NCBI GenBank assembly: GCA_964345035.1
Contig: CAYFPO010000006.1
Span: 12,613 to 76,612 of the forward strand
Length of the DNA: 64,000 nucleotides
Origin: CAYFPO01 sp964345035
GTDB taxonomy: Bacteria; Fidelibacterota; Marinisomatia; SCGC-AAA003-L08; GCA-002704045
Direction: 5' to 3'
Position numbers and translations under genes: made by a program. Of this stretch, positions 54,424 through 63,836 are shown piece after piece. Every line of letters starts with the position of its first letter. The stretch's first letter is position 1. The notes below the pieces were generated by a model, which saw only the letters and a program-made list of their open reading frames with translations, did no database searches and was not told where the DNA came from.

Positions 54424-55194
54424 ATGGAAAAAAAAGAAATGGAAAAGAAAATTGGATTACTGGATTGGGGAATAATTATCTCCGGCATTGTTATGCTGTT
54501 GATTGTGTATATTCCAAATCAAATATGGAAAGAGGAGGTGAAATTCCGCGAAGAAAGTAGAAGTCGGATGGAAATTATTGCGGATGCAGAGGAATTTTAC
54601 AAAGAACTAACCGGTAGTTATACCACTGATGGTCTTGAATTATTCGCACTTGTAGAGGCAGCACTGGATTCTGCAATTGCTGACAGTCTCTTCCTGGGTG
54701 AGCAGTTGATACATTTAAAAAATAAAACTCTGAAGGTTGATATGAATAAGGGTTTTAAATTCCGTGCCGACACAACTTTCAGTATAGGTGTGGCAATGAA
54801 AAAAACTATCAAAGATACAATTTATACAATCGGGATGCTGAATGAAGAAACTGGAAATGTGGATACATTATTTGTTAATTCCAGGGATCTGAAAACCACA
54901 AGAGATGATACCCTGTTCCATGATATCTTTTACAGTGATACAACAAGGTATTCTGAAACTTATACAGACTATCTTCAGAAAAAGTACAAGTTAACTCCCG
55001 ATCTGCTAAACTGTCCACTCACCGATGAACCTTACAATTTAGTCATCAATGTAGATGACCCGGATGACATACTGTTTATCGTAGAAAGTCCTGTTCCTGT
55101 AAATTATAAAGAATCAAGATTCATTGTATTTAGATTTGAAGCAGGGAATCATGGATCCATAACAGGAGGACAAAAATCCTGGGCGGGAAATTAA
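54424..55194 (+). CDS. Single-pass membrane protein of unknown function, possible pilus-platform component
   Basis: I do not recognise this 256-aa protein. It has a short charged N-terminus, one membrane helix at about 13-30 (LDWGIIISGIVMLLIVYI) and then an amphipathic helix with 'FREESRSRMEIIADAEEFYKEL', followed by a hydrophilic, Thr/Asp-rich extracytoplasmic domain with 'LLNCPLTDEPYNLVINVDD'. The helix-plus-globule layout resembles pseudopilins or PilO-like proteins, but no prepilin peptidase site is seen. It lies between the ComEA-like gene and the PilM/PilN-like genes, which is the main functional hint. Confidence 0.5.
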   Translation: MEKKEMEKKIGLLDWGIIISGIVMLLIVYIPNQIWKEEVKFREESRSRMEIIADAEEFYKELTGSYTTDGLELFALVEAALDSAIADSLFLGEQLIHLKNKTLKVDMNKGFKFRADTTFSIGVAMKKTIKDTIYTIGMLNEETGNVDTLFVNSRDLKTTRDDTLFHDIFYSDTTRYSETYTDYLQKKYKLTPDLLNCPLTDEPYNLVINVDDPDDILFIVESPVPVNYKESRFIVFRFEAGNHGSITGGQKSWAGN

Positions 55195-55207
55195 AATATA
55201 CTGACAA

Positions 55208-56092
55208 ATGATTGCAGTCAGTCAATATAAAAATTCCTTCCAATTTATAGAATGGATTCCATCTGAAAAGGGCCCATTGGTAATAGAATGTGGTAAAATA
55301 AATATTAAACCTGTGCCCGGGATTGGGAAATATCATCAGTTGCTGCAAAAACTGAAACCACAATCAGACACCGACATTCCAATGTATTCACTTTCATTAG
55401 ATAATGAATCAGTGTATTTAACGGAAACTCCTGTTGACTCCCAATTTGATGATACTCAGATATTAGATTGGTTTAAACTTCAATCTTTAGGAACAGAATC
55501 TGGAAATTCTTTAGAATCATATCATTATCCATTCTCATCCGATCAGAAAAAATATTTGAATATTCATATACCTTCAACCCTCAAAGAAGAAATGACAAAT
55601 GCTGCGAAAGGATTAAGTTCAGAGCTTAGAGAGTTGGGTGTGGGAATTTTCTCAGCGGAAGCGGGTGCACGGTATTGGTTTAATGCGAGTCAATATAAGT
55701 CATATGGAATTTGGCGTATTGGAAACCCCCACCAGTTTTTAGTAGTACAGGATGACAGTCTGTCAGCATTTTTCACTTTTAAAACCAAAGAAAACGAAGT
55801 GACAACAATTTCACAGTTTGGTTCATTTGATTTAATGGATGCTGTGTTAAAAAATATAAAAACAATCTATACCAAACGGAAAATTCAGTTTTCAAATATT
55901 GATCAATTATTCTACTACCAGATCAGTGGGAATTATCCTGAATTAAAATTGTTATCTGAAAGTAAAGATTCAAAATTAACTGCATTAAATCCATTCGAAA
56001 AGCTTGAAATGTCCAATGGAAAAAAACTTTCTCCACTACAAGGAATGGCATTCGCAGAGACCGGAAATTCATTCAGAGGTGTGGATGTTTAA
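55208..56092 (+). CDS. Diverged PilM-like protein
   Basis: A 294-aa soluble protein. It begins 'MIAVSQYKNSFQFIEWIPSEKGPLVIECGKI', which fits an actin-fold first strand pair, and ends with NPFEKLEMS then SPLQGMAFAETGNSFRG, matching the 'lNPf.....~~~~a.AiGLALR' ending of PilM/GspL-type actin-like ATPases. The phosphate loops are not obvious, so ATP binding may be lost. Identification is supported by the next gene, which looks like PilN and overlaps it by 8 bp. Moderate confidence in the family, low in activity. Confidence 0.5.
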   Translation: MIAVSQYKNSFQFIEWIPSEKGPLVIECGKINIKPVPGIGKYHQLLQKLKPQSDTDIPMYSLSLDNESVYLTETPVDSQFDDTQILDWFKLQSLGTESGNSLESYHYPFSSDQKKYLNIHIPSTLKEEMTNAAKGLSSELRELGVGIFSAEAGARYWFNASQYKSYGIWRIGNPHQFLVVQDDSLSAFFTFKTKENEVTTISQFGSFDLMDAVLKNIKTIYTKRKIQFSNIDQLFYYQISGNYPELKLLSESKDSKLTALNPFEKLEMSNGKKLSPLQGMAFAETGNSFRGVDV

Positions 56093-56783
56093 TGTAAATT
56101 TATTAGGAGCTCCAGGAATCCAGCCGGAAACGGTGGATGATTCCATTTCATTCCGAAATGGAAAACCAGAAATAAATAAGCCAACAAAAAAACGAAAACA
56201 TCCGAACCCAGTAACTAATTCTGTAAAATACATAAAAAGTAAAGGGGACTGGATTGGGTTTATTCTCATATCGGCATTTTTAATTTATGTTTTGGGTCCC
56301 GGCAGTGATTTTTTGGGATTGGAAAACAAATCCCTATCCCTTGAAGATCAGTTAAAGATGAATTCTGAAACAATCAGTACCATAATCAGTCAATTAGAAA
56401 AATTCCCTGAATCCGTATCCCTCCGGAAATTGAATACCAACAGTGAATCAATTCAGTTAAAGTTGAGTTCTTTTTCCCAGGACGAATTGTTTACCATTGC
56501 AAATGGATTACGATCGTGCCCTGATGGAATAACAAGAATTAATGGAGACAGTACTACAGTATTTGGGCTGTCATTTGAATCGCCTTGGAGTATGCCTGTC
56601 AAAGATGAGACTGAAGTGGTTTCTCCAATACAGAATTCAGGAGATCTTTCCTTTACAATTGTTGGGATCAGGCAATTAATTGAAGATGATATTTTACATC
56701 AAGGGATATTAACAATTGAGTTAATTGATTCCAACAATTATCAATTGAATTTTAATCCATTAACTGTGGGAAATAACCGGTGA
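56085..56783 (+). CDS. Diverged PilN-like inner-membrane protein
   Basis: A 232-aa protein starting at ATG 56085 inside the end of the PilM-like gene. 'MFNVNLLGAPGI' resembles the PilN N-terminal 'INLLP' peptide that docks into PilM. A ~45-residue basic linker leads to one membrane helix (WIGFILISAFLIYVLG, about 63-78), then a periplasmic coiled coil (LEDQLKMNSETISTIISQLEKF) and a small alpha/beta domain. The layout is that of PilN/GspL-periplasmic halves. It overlaps the next gene start by 4 bp. PilO, PilP and PilQ are not adjacent. Confidence 0.5.
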   Translation: MFNVNLLGAPGIQPETVDDSISFRNGKPEINKPTKKRKHPNPVTNSVKYIKSKGDWIGFILISAFLIYVLGPGSDFLGLENKSLSLEDQLKMNSETISTIISQLEKFPESVSLRKLNTNSESIQLKLSSFSQDELFTIANGLRSCPDGITRINGDSTTVFGLSFESPWSMPVKDETEVVSPIQNSGDLSFTIVGIRQLIEDDILHQGILTIELIDSNNYQLNFNPLTVGNNR

Positions 56784-57590
56784 TACAAAAATCAAGATTT
56801 TATAAGTTATTAACTTTTTTATTGGTATTCATATTTGCTTCCTTTATAAAATCAGCAACCATGGTTGTTCCAACAGATTACCCCAATATACAAGCGGGTA
56901 TTGATGATGCGGTTGATGGAGATACTGTGCTTGTTCTGGATGGGGTTTATAGTGGTGAGGGGAATTATGATATTTTAATAATTAACAAGGGAATTTCATT
57001 AACCTCTGAATCTGGTCCAGAAAATTGTATTATAGATGTTCAAGGTCAAGGGAGAGGATTAGCAATTCAGAGTTTTTCTGGAGTTTTGATAAGTGGATTT
57101 ACAATTAAAAATGGTTCTGCTGATGCAGGAGGAGGAATTGTCATTGGTGGAGAAGGTACTATTATCAATTTATGTATTTTACAAAATAACACAGCTACAT
57201 TTCAAGGGGTGGGGGGGTGTTTATATGGTATCGGCTGATCCATCCTCATATTCTCATAATTATATCATAGCAGATCCATTATTCGTTGACCCAGAAAATG
57301 GCAATTTTCATCTGCAGGTTGAGTCTTCTGCTATAAATGCCGGTGATCCGGAATTTCCCCTTGATCCTGATAGTACAAGAATTGATATTGGTCCCTACTA
57401 TTATCATCTGGAAACAAAGGGGGATACTAATTTTGATTTAAATATTGATGTTTTAGATGTTGTTGTTACAGTGAGTATTATTTTAGAATTGCTGGAACCC
57501 TTTAATGCCCAAGTTTGGGCTGCTGATTTTAATAGTGATAGTGAAATAAGTATTCAGGATATTATCTTAATAGTTGAGTCAATTTTATAA
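56780..57590 (+). pseudogene. Secreted parallel-beta-helix/dockerin protein, broken by a frameshift at a G7 tract
   Basis: Two overlapping frames make one protein. Frame one (GTG 56780 to TGA 57238, 152 aa) has a signal peptide (FLLVFIFASFIKSA) and right-handed beta-helix turns (DYPNIQAGIDDAVDGDTVLVLDG, GVLISGFTIKNGSADAGGGI). From the run of seven Gs at about 57212-57218 the sequence continues in the +1 frame to 57590: YIIADPLFVDPENGNFHL, AINAGDPEFPLDPDSTRIDIG, then a dockerin-type-I-like tail (GDTNFDLNIDVLDVVVTV ... AADFNSDSEISIQDIILIV). Losing one G would restore a ~269-aa protein. It may be a true pseudogene, a phase-variable gene or a sequencing error; the helix is also unusually short. 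Confidence 0.72.
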
Positions 57591-57607
57591 TAAATGACAG
57601 GGATATA

Positions 57608-58087
57608 ATGATTGGGAATATAAAAGTTTTATTATCAATTGTTATTTTAAATAGTATATTATACAATCAGATTAAGTATGAGTTAGAAATTGGTAAAAAT
57701 AATAAATCTGAAATGGAGCCAGTTGTGGCAATCAATCCAAATGATTATTTGTTTTTGGATGATTATCATTGGAATTTATACAATATTGGAAATTTAGCTG
57801 GCACTGAAGACGCTGATATTGATGCCACGGATGCGTGGGATATTTCAACTGGTAGTGAAAGTATTATTGTTGCGATTATTGATAGTGGTGTTGATTATTT
57901 TCATGAAGACCTTATCAATAATATATGGCAAAATTTAGGAGAAGATTTTGATGGTGATGAGAATAGAGACGGCTATCCATCCGGGCTATATTTTGTCAAG
58001 ATGCTTGCCCACCACCCAGAAACCAACAATATGGGCGGGCAGGCAAAAGACTATACCAAAACACAAAAAGTGATGCTGTTGAAATAA
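57608..58087 (+). pseudogene. Subtilase (S8) fragment fused to the end of a T9SS sorting domain
   Basis: An intact 159-codon frame that looks like a collapsed protease gene. Residues about 1-20 are a signal peptide; DAWDISTGSESIIVAIIDSGVDYFHEDL carries the catalytic Asp of subtilisin-like proteases, followed by NNIWQN and DFDGDENRDG. Immediately after, PSGLYFVKMLA ... YTKTQKVMLLK is the end of a T9SS type A sorting domain. The His and Ser catalytic regions and most of the sorting domain are missing, as expected of a large in-frame deletion or an assembly collapse. If expressed it would be a small exported peptide, not a protease. Confidence 0.7.
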
Positions 58088-58090
58088 AAT

Positions 58091-58612
58091 ATGGTCACAG
58101 TAATAGCAGGAAAATACAAAGGGCATAAGCTTAAACAGTTGAAATCTGATTCTGTAAGACCAACTTCAGGCAGAGTGAAAAAATCCATGTTTCAAATTCT
58201 GGAACCCATTATAGGCAAACGGATATTGGATCTTTATTCCGGAATTGGTTCTCTGGGCATTGAAGCTCTCAGCAGAGGCGCTGAAAAGGTGACATTGGTA
58301 GAAAAATCCAGAAAGAATTTTAAAATCCTGCAGGAAAACTTAAGCCATATTTGTAATGGAGATGACTTTGAATTATTTTGCTGTGATACAGCAATATTTT
58401 TGAAAAGAGACTTGAACAATTATGATATCATTATTGCTGATCCACCGTATAGAAAAAACAATTTCTACACATTAAAAGAATTGATTTCTCCACATTTGTC
58501 ACCAAATGGTGTTTTCTGTATGGAAATGAAAAAATGTCCTATATTGGATGATGCAGTTGATATCAGGAATTATGGAAATACACAGGTTGCATTCTGGAGA
58601 GCAGAAGGGTGA
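58091..58612 (+). CDS. rsmD: 16S rRNA (guanine-966-N2)-methyltransferase RsmD
   Basis: Methylates G966 of 16S rRNA. The 173-aa sequence begins VIAGKYKGHKL, with RPTSGRVKKSMFQIL (typical 'RPTxxRVRExLFNxL'), the SAM motif ILDLYSGIGSLGIEALSRGA and the catalytic DPPYR. Start ATG 58091 lies 3 bp after the preceding fragment. It overlaps coaD by 4 bp (GTGA); rsmD-coaD is a common bacterial pairing. Confidence 0.96.
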   Translation: MVTVIAGKYKGHKLKQLKSDSVRPTSGRVKKSMFQILEPIIGKRILDLYSGIGSLGIEALSRGAEKVTLVEKSRKNFKILQENLSHICNGDDFELFCCDTAIFLKRDLNNYDIIIADPPYRKNNFYTLKELISPHLSPNGVFCMEMKKCPILDDAVDIRNYGNTQVAFWRAEG

Positions 58613-59091
58613 AAACTGCAGTATATCCCGGTACATTCGATCCCATTACCTTGGGGCATATTGATATCATTGAACGTGCTGTCCAAGTATATGATAAAGT
58701 AATTGTAGCAGTTGCAGATAACATTGAAAAAACACCATTGTTCAATGCTGCTGAAAGGATGAATTTAATCTTGGAGTCAATTTCTGGAATTGATAAAACA
58801 GTTGTGGATTCCTTTACTGGTTTGCTGGTGGAATATGCAGAAAAGCAGGGAGCAAATTCCATTATACGGGGATTACGTGTATTATCCGATTTTGAATATG
58901 AATTTAAAATGGCATTGATGAATCGCAGCTTGAACCATGAAATTGTAACTGTATTTCTTATGCCTCACGAAAAATATACTCATTTGAGCTCGTCGCTTAT
59001 CCGGGAAGTGGCTGGATTGGGAGGAGATGTTTCTGAATTGGTATCACCAGTTGTTTTGAAAGCGCTAAATAAAAAATTCAATGCAGAATAA
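58609..59091 (+). CDS. coaD: Phosphopantetheine adenylyltransferase
   Basis: Penultimate step of coenzyme A synthesis. The 160-aa sequence has AVYPGTFDPITLGHIDIIERA (nucleotidyltransferase HxGH), VDSFTGLLVEYA, IIRGLRVLSDFEYEFKMALMNR and the ATP-binding SSSLIREVAGLGGDVSELV. GTG start overlaps the rsmD stop, and its end overlaps the pta-like gene by 11 bp, placing CoA supply next to acetyl-CoA metabolism. Confidence 0.97.
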   Translation: MKTAVYPGTFDPITLGHIDIIERAVQVYDKVIVAVADNIEKTPLFNAAERMNLILESISGIDKTVVDSFTGLLVEYAEKQGANSIIRGLRVLSDFEYEFKMALMNRSLNHEIVTVFLMPHEKYTHLSSSLIREVAGLGGDVSELVSPVVLKALNKKFNAE

Positions 59092-60004
59092 ATATATACA
59101 TACAATATTTGAGAAAGCATTTACAAAAAATGCAAGGATAGTGCTGCCGGAAATGGATAGCAGGGTGCGGATTGCACAAAAACAACTCAAAGATTATAAC
59201 ATCATTTCAGTTCCAATTGAGGAATATGCAGAACACAGGGAGAAATATATAGAGTTTATTTCTCATCGTGAATTTACAAAAAACTGGACAAATGAAATGA
59301 TGATGAATTATCTGGATAATCCTGTTCATTTTGCCGGTGTGATGGTAGCCTGTGACGATGCAGATGGAATGGTCGCCGGTGCATCCACTCCTTCTTCGGA
59401 AATTATTAGAACCGCAATACGGACAGTGGGTATGAAGGAATCATCTCGATGGGTGTCAAGTATATTTTTTATGATCTCTCCTGATGGTGATGTTGCATAT
59501 ACATATTCCGATTGTGGAGTGATCCCTGAACCGGATGGTGACCAACTTGCGGCTATTGCAGGTGATGCCTCTCAATTTCATAATCTGTTGACCGGTGAAG
59601 AACCACGAGTTGCGTTCCTGTCATTTTCAACCAAGGGAAGTGCAAATCACTATCGAGTGGAAAGGGTAAAGGATGCAGTACAGAAGTTCAGTAAAGCATT
59701 TCCGGAAATACGTCATGAAGGTGAACTCCAGTTTGATGCTGCAATTATTCCTCAAGTTGCTAAGAAAAAAGTATCAGACAGTATTTTGAATGGATCTGCC
59801 AATGTACTGATTTTTCCCAATTTGGACGCAGGTAATATCGCATACAAAATAACTGAACGATTGGCGGGCTATACTGCATTGGGTCCTTTGCTCCAGGGCT
59901 TACGAAAGCCGGTGCACGATCTGTCCAGAGGTTGCACGGTGGATGATATTATTCAGGTTGCCGCCATTACTGCTATTCAAAAGGTAGAATATGCCAACGT
60001 ATAA
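59081..60004 (+). CDS. pta: Phosphate acetyltransferase (short, Pta/Ptb family)
   Basis: Converts acetyl-CoA and phosphate to acetyl-phosphate and CoA. The 307-aa protein is the short form without the N-terminal DRTGG domain. It shows RIVLPEMDSRVRIAQ, FAGVMVACDDADGMVAGASTPSSEIIRTAIRTVG, VAYTYSDCGVIPEPDGDQLAAIA, VAFLSFSTKGSANH, GELQFDAAIIPQVAKKK, NVLIFPNLDAGNIAYKITERL and GPLLQGLRKPVHDLSRGC. Most of these are hallmarks of acetyl- rather than butyryltransferases. No ackA is adjacent. It overlaps coaD by 11 bp and the next gene by 14 bp. Confidence 0.92.
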   Translation: MQNKYIHTIFEKAFTKNARIVLPEMDSRVRIAQKQLKDYNIISVPIEEYAEHREKYIEFISHREFTKNWTNEMMMNYLDNPVHFAGVMVACDDADGMVAGASTPSSEIIRTAIRTVGMKESSRWVSSIFFMISPDGDVAYTYSDCGVIPEPDGDQLAAIAGDASQFHNLLTGEEPRVAFLSFSTKGSANHYRVERVKDAVQKFSKAFPEIRHEGELQFDAAIIPQVAKKKVSDSILNGSANVLIFPNLDAGNIAYKITERLAGYTALGPLLQGLRKPVHDLSRGCTVDDIIQVAAITAIQKVEYANV

Positions 60005-60266
60005 TTATAAATGTGATTCCTGTGGAGATACTATGTCAATTCGACAAAGCATCAAAGATGATCCGTTGGAAAATTGTGAAAATTGCAATGGTAATATCCG
60101 TAGAATTATCAGCGGAAGCACAGGGTTGATATTTAAAGGATCTGGATTTTACCTGACTGATTACGGTAAAACCAATAGTAATAAATCAGAAAAGACAAAT
60201 ACAGATAAATCCATAAAAAAGAAAAAAGTGGAAACTACAAAAAAAAAGGAAGCCAATAATTCATGA
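59991..60266 (+). CDS. FmdB-family zinc-ribbon protein
   Basis: A 91-aa protein with the FmdB/CxxC_CxxC_SSSS pattern: [15 protein letters not shown], then [14 protein letters not shown] and the [13 protein letters not shown] ending typical of the family (two CxxC knuckles, Cys8/11 and Cys29/32). The last ~30 residues are Lys/Thr/Asn-rich and disordered. The family is annotated as a putative regulator from its link to formamidase operons, with no firm molecular role. It lies within the coaD-pta-icd overlap chain. Confidence 0.87.
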   Translation: MPTYNYKCDSCGDTMSIRQSIKDDPLENCENCNGNIRRIISGSTGLIFKGSGFYLTDYGKTNSNKSEKTNTDKSIKKKKVETTKKKEANNS

Positions 60267-61582
60267 ATATAGTCCAAATACCCGCAGAAGGCAGAAAGAT
60301 AGATATGAAAAATGGGAAACTAATTGTTCCGGATGATCCAATTATTCCCTACATTGAAGGAGACGGTACCGGACCTGATATATGGGCAGCTACAGTAAGA
60401 GTTTTGGATGCGGCAGTGACCAAAGCATATCACAATAAACGCAATATTCATTGGATGGAAATTTTTGCAGGTGAAAAAGCCAATGAGATGTATGGGCCTG
60501 AAACTTGGCTGCCATTTGAAACACTTAAGGTTATTCGGGAATTTCTTCTTGCCATAAAGGGACCATTGACAACACCGGTTGGAGGTGGTATCCGATCCAT
60601 TAATGTGGCTCTGCGTCAAAAACTCGATTTATATGTATGTTTGCGTCCGGTGCGGTGGTTTACGCATGTGCCGTCAGCAATAAAACACCCTGAACTCATT
60701 GATATGGTAATTTTTAGAGAGAATACGGAAGATATCTATGCAGGGATCGAATTTGAAGAAGGATCAAAAGCAGTTAAGACATTTCTAAATGAATTACAGA
60801 AAAAATTTCCCAAAAGGTATGGAAAAATCAGATTTCCGGAATCATCGGGTATTGGTATTAAACCCATTTCTCTGGAGGGTTCGCATAGACTAATGCGTGC
60901 AGCAATTGAATATGCTATTCAAAATGGAAGAAAAAGTGTAACCATAGTTCATAAAGGTAATATTATGAAATTTACTGAAGGTGCATTTAAAAAATGGTGC
61001 TACGAATTAGCTGAAAATGAATATGGTGATGATGTATTTACATGGGCGGAATATGACAGAATTAATGAGAGAAATGGTAAGGAAGCTGCAAATGAAGCCC
61101 AACTGAAAGCTGAACAAACGGGAAAAATCATTATCAAAGATGCCATAGCAGATGCATTCCTCCAGCAGATAGTTACACGCCCGGCTGAATTTGATGTAAT
61201 TGCTACAATGAACCTGAATGGTGATTATTTATCAGATGCACTTGCAGCTCAGGTAGGAGGTATTGGAATTGCACCCGGGGCTAATATTAATTTCGCAACA
61301 GGTAAAGCTGTATTCGAAGCAACTCATGGCACAGCACCAAAATATGCTGATCAGGATAAAGTGAATCCGGGGTCTCTCATTTTATCGGGAGAAATGATGC
61401 TCAGGTATCTGGGTTGGAGTGAAGCTGCTGATTTGGTTATCCAGGGATTAAACAAGACCTTTATGAAGAAAAAAGTGACCTACGATTTTCACCGGCTCAT
61501 GGAGGATGCCATACTTCTGAAATGTTCTGAATTTGGCGATGCTGTAATAGAAAACATGGAAACCTCTCCCGTTGCTGTTTAA
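60263..61582 (+). CDS. icd: Isocitrate dehydrogenase (NADP+)
   Basis: TCA-cycle enzyme making 2-oxoglutarate, CO2 and NADPH. The 439-aa sequence is E. coli-type: [47 protein letters not shown] (with the Ser that is phosphorylated by AceK in E. coli), [16 protein letters not shown], and [30 protein letters not shown], where the Lys-Tyr pair after GTAP marks NADP specificity. Start ATG overlaps the zinc-ribbon gene by 4 bp. No aceK is in the window. Confidence 0.97.
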   Translation: MNIVQIPAEGRKIDMKNGKLIVPDDPIIPYIEGDGTGPDIWAATVRVLDAAVTKAYHNKRNIHWMEIFAGEKANEMYGPETWLPFETLKVIREFLLAIKGPLTTPVGGGIRSINVALRQKLDLYVCLRPVRWFTHVPSAIKHPELIDMVIFRENTEDIYAGIEFEEGSKAVKTFLNELQKKFPKRYGKIRFPESSGIGIKPISLEGSHRLMRAAIEYAIQNGRKSVTIVHKGNIMKFTEGAFKKWCYELAENEYGDDVFTWAEYDRINERNGKEAANEAQLKAEQTGKIIIKDAIADAFLQQIVTRPAEFDVIATMNLNGDYLSDALAAQVGGIGIAPGANINFATGKAVFEATHGTAPKYADQDKVNPGSLILSGEMMLRYLGWSEAADLVIQGLNKTFMKKKVTYDFHRLMEDAILLKCSEFGDAVIENMETSPVAV

Positions 61583-61615
61583 TATTATTTAATCTAAAAT
61601 TCCCAATCCAATCTA

Positions 61616-62602
61616 ATGAAATTCATTGATCATGCAACCATTTATGTGAAAGCAGGTGATGGTGGGCATGGCTGTATTGCATTCAAACGTGAACGTCATC
61701 GTCCCAAAGGAGGTCCCTGTGGCGGTGATGGAGGTAATGGCGGGAGCATCATTTTAAAAGTCAATAATCAGTTGACTACACTTCAGGATGTATCTTACAA
61801 TCGCCATTATAAAGCTGAAAGGGGGCAGCATGGCCAGGGATCAGACAAACACGGTAGAAACGGAAAAAATGTAATCATTCCCATCCCTCCGGGAACCATT
61901 GTAACCGATTTGGAAACTGAGGAAATTCTTGGAGACATGGTCCATGAAAAAGATGAAATGGTAGTTTGCACCGGTGGTAATGGAGGTTTTGGTAATGCTC
62001 GATTTAAAACCCAGTCAAATACTGCTCCAAAGATTGCCAATGACGGACAAAATGGAGAGAAACGAACTATCAGTCTTGAACTAAAGGTACTGGCTGATGT
62101 AGGATTGGTTGGATTCCCCAATGCAGGAAAATCAACTTTCATTTCAGTGGTTTCTTCCGCACGTCCTAAAATTGCAGATTATCCTTTCACAACACTTGTG
62201 CCCAATCTGGGAATAGTTAAATACGGAGATTATAAATCCTTCGTTATGGCTGACATTCCAGGACTCATCTCCGGTGCTGCAGAAGGCAAAGGATTGGGAA
62301 GTCGGTTTCTCAAACATATTGAGCGAACTAAAATCCTGGTATATCTCATTGATGGCACAGTTGAGGACATTCAGGAACAGTTTAATACACTCCGATCAGA
62401 GTTGTCAGAATATAATCCGGAATTGCATCAAAAACCATCTTTTCTGATTATTACTAAATCTGATATTTGTCAGAATGACCCGAAAAATATTCCAAGTAAT
62501 ATTGATTGGTTAATAATCTCATCTGTATCACGGGAAAATATTCCACAATCCATAAAAAAAATCTCATCCTTGCTGGAATCCAGAGAACATGCTCAATCCT
62601 GA
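61616..62602 (+). CDS. obg: Obg family GTPase (ObgE/CgtA)
   Basis: Ribosome-associated GTPase for 50S assembly and stress signalling. The 328-aa protein has the glycine-rich Obg fold (FIDHATIYVKAGDGGHGCIAFKRE, GGDGGNGGSIIL, GGNGGFGNARFK) and then the G domain: G1 GFPNAGKST, G2 YPFTTLVPNLG, G3 DIPGLISGA, G4 TKSD, G5 ISSVSRE. The C-terminal OCT extension of some family members is absent, as in E. coli-sized short forms. It overlaps dprA by 14 bp. Confidence 0.97.
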   Translation: MKFIDHATIYVKAGDGGHGCIAFKRERHRPKGGPCGGDGGNGGSIILKVNNQLTTLQDVSYNRHYKAERGQHGQGSDKHGRNGKNVIIPIPPGTIVTDLETEEILGDMVHEKDEMVVCTGGNGGFGNARFKTQSNTAPKIANDGQNGEKRTISLELKVLADVGLVGFPNAGKSTFISVVSSARPKIADYPFTTLVPNLGIVKYGDYKSFVMADIPGLISGAAEGKGLGSRFLKHIERTKILVYLIDGTVEDIQEQFNTLRSELSEYNPELHQKPSFLIITKSDICQNDPKNIPSNIDWLIISSVSRENIPQSIKKISSLLESREHAQS

Positions 62603-63659
62603 AAAACTAATAAGTCTGACAACAATTAAGGGATTGGGTCCAAGACGAATCCGAAAACTGCTACAAAAGTTTCCTGATATTGATGATGTAAAACAACTTA
62701 CCAAATTTGAATTATGTCAAGTTAAAGGAATTACCCCCGTCATTGCTGAAAATGTAAGTAATATTGAAACTGGTTACGGAATTGAAGCTCTGGAGAATTC
62801 GGAAAAAATTGGCAGCAGATATTTTACATATTGGGACGAAGACTATCCAAATATGTTGAAGACTGTTTATGATGCACCTGTGGGTATTTTTGTGTTGGGT
62901 AAAGTACGGGAATTTCAATGTATTTCTGTAGTTGGTACACGGTCACCCACTCAATACGGAAAGAAAATAACAAAAATGATTACTGAACAACTTGTCAGCA
63001 ATGGTATTGGGATTGTGAGTGGATTTGCACGTGGTGTGGATACAATATCACACAGAACTACCGTGCAGTATGGTGGATATACAATGGCTGTTTTGGGCAA
63101 CGGACTGGATATCTGTTATCCGGGTGAGAATCGGGAATTACGAAATCAATTAATTGACACCGGCTGCATTATTTCTGAATTTGTCCCGGGGACAAAACCC
63201 GATGCAGTAAATTTCCCAAAACGAAACCGAATCATCAGCGGACTCAGCTTCGGGACACTGGTAATTGAAGCCGGGAAAAAGAGTGGTGCCTTGCTGACTG
63301 CCATGAATGCCCTTGACCAGAATCGTGATGTTTATGCAATTCCCGGAAGAGTTGATTCTAAAAATTCGATTGGCTGTCACAATATTATACAACAAGGTGC
63401 TAAACTGGTGCAGTCCGTTGAAGATATACTGAATGAGCTCCAGCTTCCCAATGATTCCCAACAGGTAGAATTACTCCCGGATTTAACCTCCCGGGAAGAA
63501 AATATTTATTCTCATCTTAATTCCCACAAATCAATTCATATTGATGATCTATGCAAAAAAGTGCAAATGAATACCCCCGAAGTATTATCCATACTACTAA
63601 CCCTGGAATTAAAAAATACGGTAATTCAGTTACCGGGGAAATATTTCCAGAAATCCTGA
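62589..63659 (+). CDS. dprA: DNA-processing protein DprA
   Basis: Loads RecA on incoming single-stranded DNA in natural transformation. The 356-aa protein has an N-terminal HhH/SAM-like region (LTTIKGLGPRRIRKLLQKF), the Rossmann core (ISVVGTRSPTQYGKKIT, IVSGFARGVDTISHRTT, VLGNGLDICYPGENREL, SEFVPGTKPDAVNFPKRNRIISGLS) and a C-terminal winged helix (HKSIHIDDLCKKVQMNTPEVLSILLTLELK). Together with the ComEA-like gene and the PilM/N-like set it suggests competence. It is the last gene of the housekeeping run; a 177-bp AT-rich gap follows. Confidence 0.95.
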   Translation: MLNPEKLISLTTIKGLGPRRIRKLLQKFPDIDDVKQLTKFELCQVKGITPVIAENVSNIETGYGIEALENSEKIGSRYFTYWDEDYPNMLKTVYDAPVGIFVLGKVREFQCISVVGTRSPTQYGKKITKMITEQLVSNGIGIVSGFARGVDTISHRTTVQYGGYTMAVLGNGLDICYPGENRELRNQLIDTGCIISEFVPGTKPDAVNFPKRNRIISGLSFGTLVIEAGKKSGALLTAMNALDQNRDVYAIPGRVDSKNSIGCHNIIQQGAKLVQSVEDILNELQLPNDSQQVELLPDLTSREENIYSHLNSHKSIHIDDLCKKVQMNTPEVLSILLTLELKNTVIQLPGKYFQKS

Positions 63660-63836
63660 ATCCTACTCAGTAATTCTCACTTATAAAACCCTGTATTTTT
63701 CCTATTATTTGCAATAATATAATAATAATATGCATAATTTTAAATATTTCTTGCATTATATTATAATATACATTTATATTAATGCAGTATTTTGATGTAA
63801 TTATACACAAATAACAAACAAAAGGAGAATAAAAAA

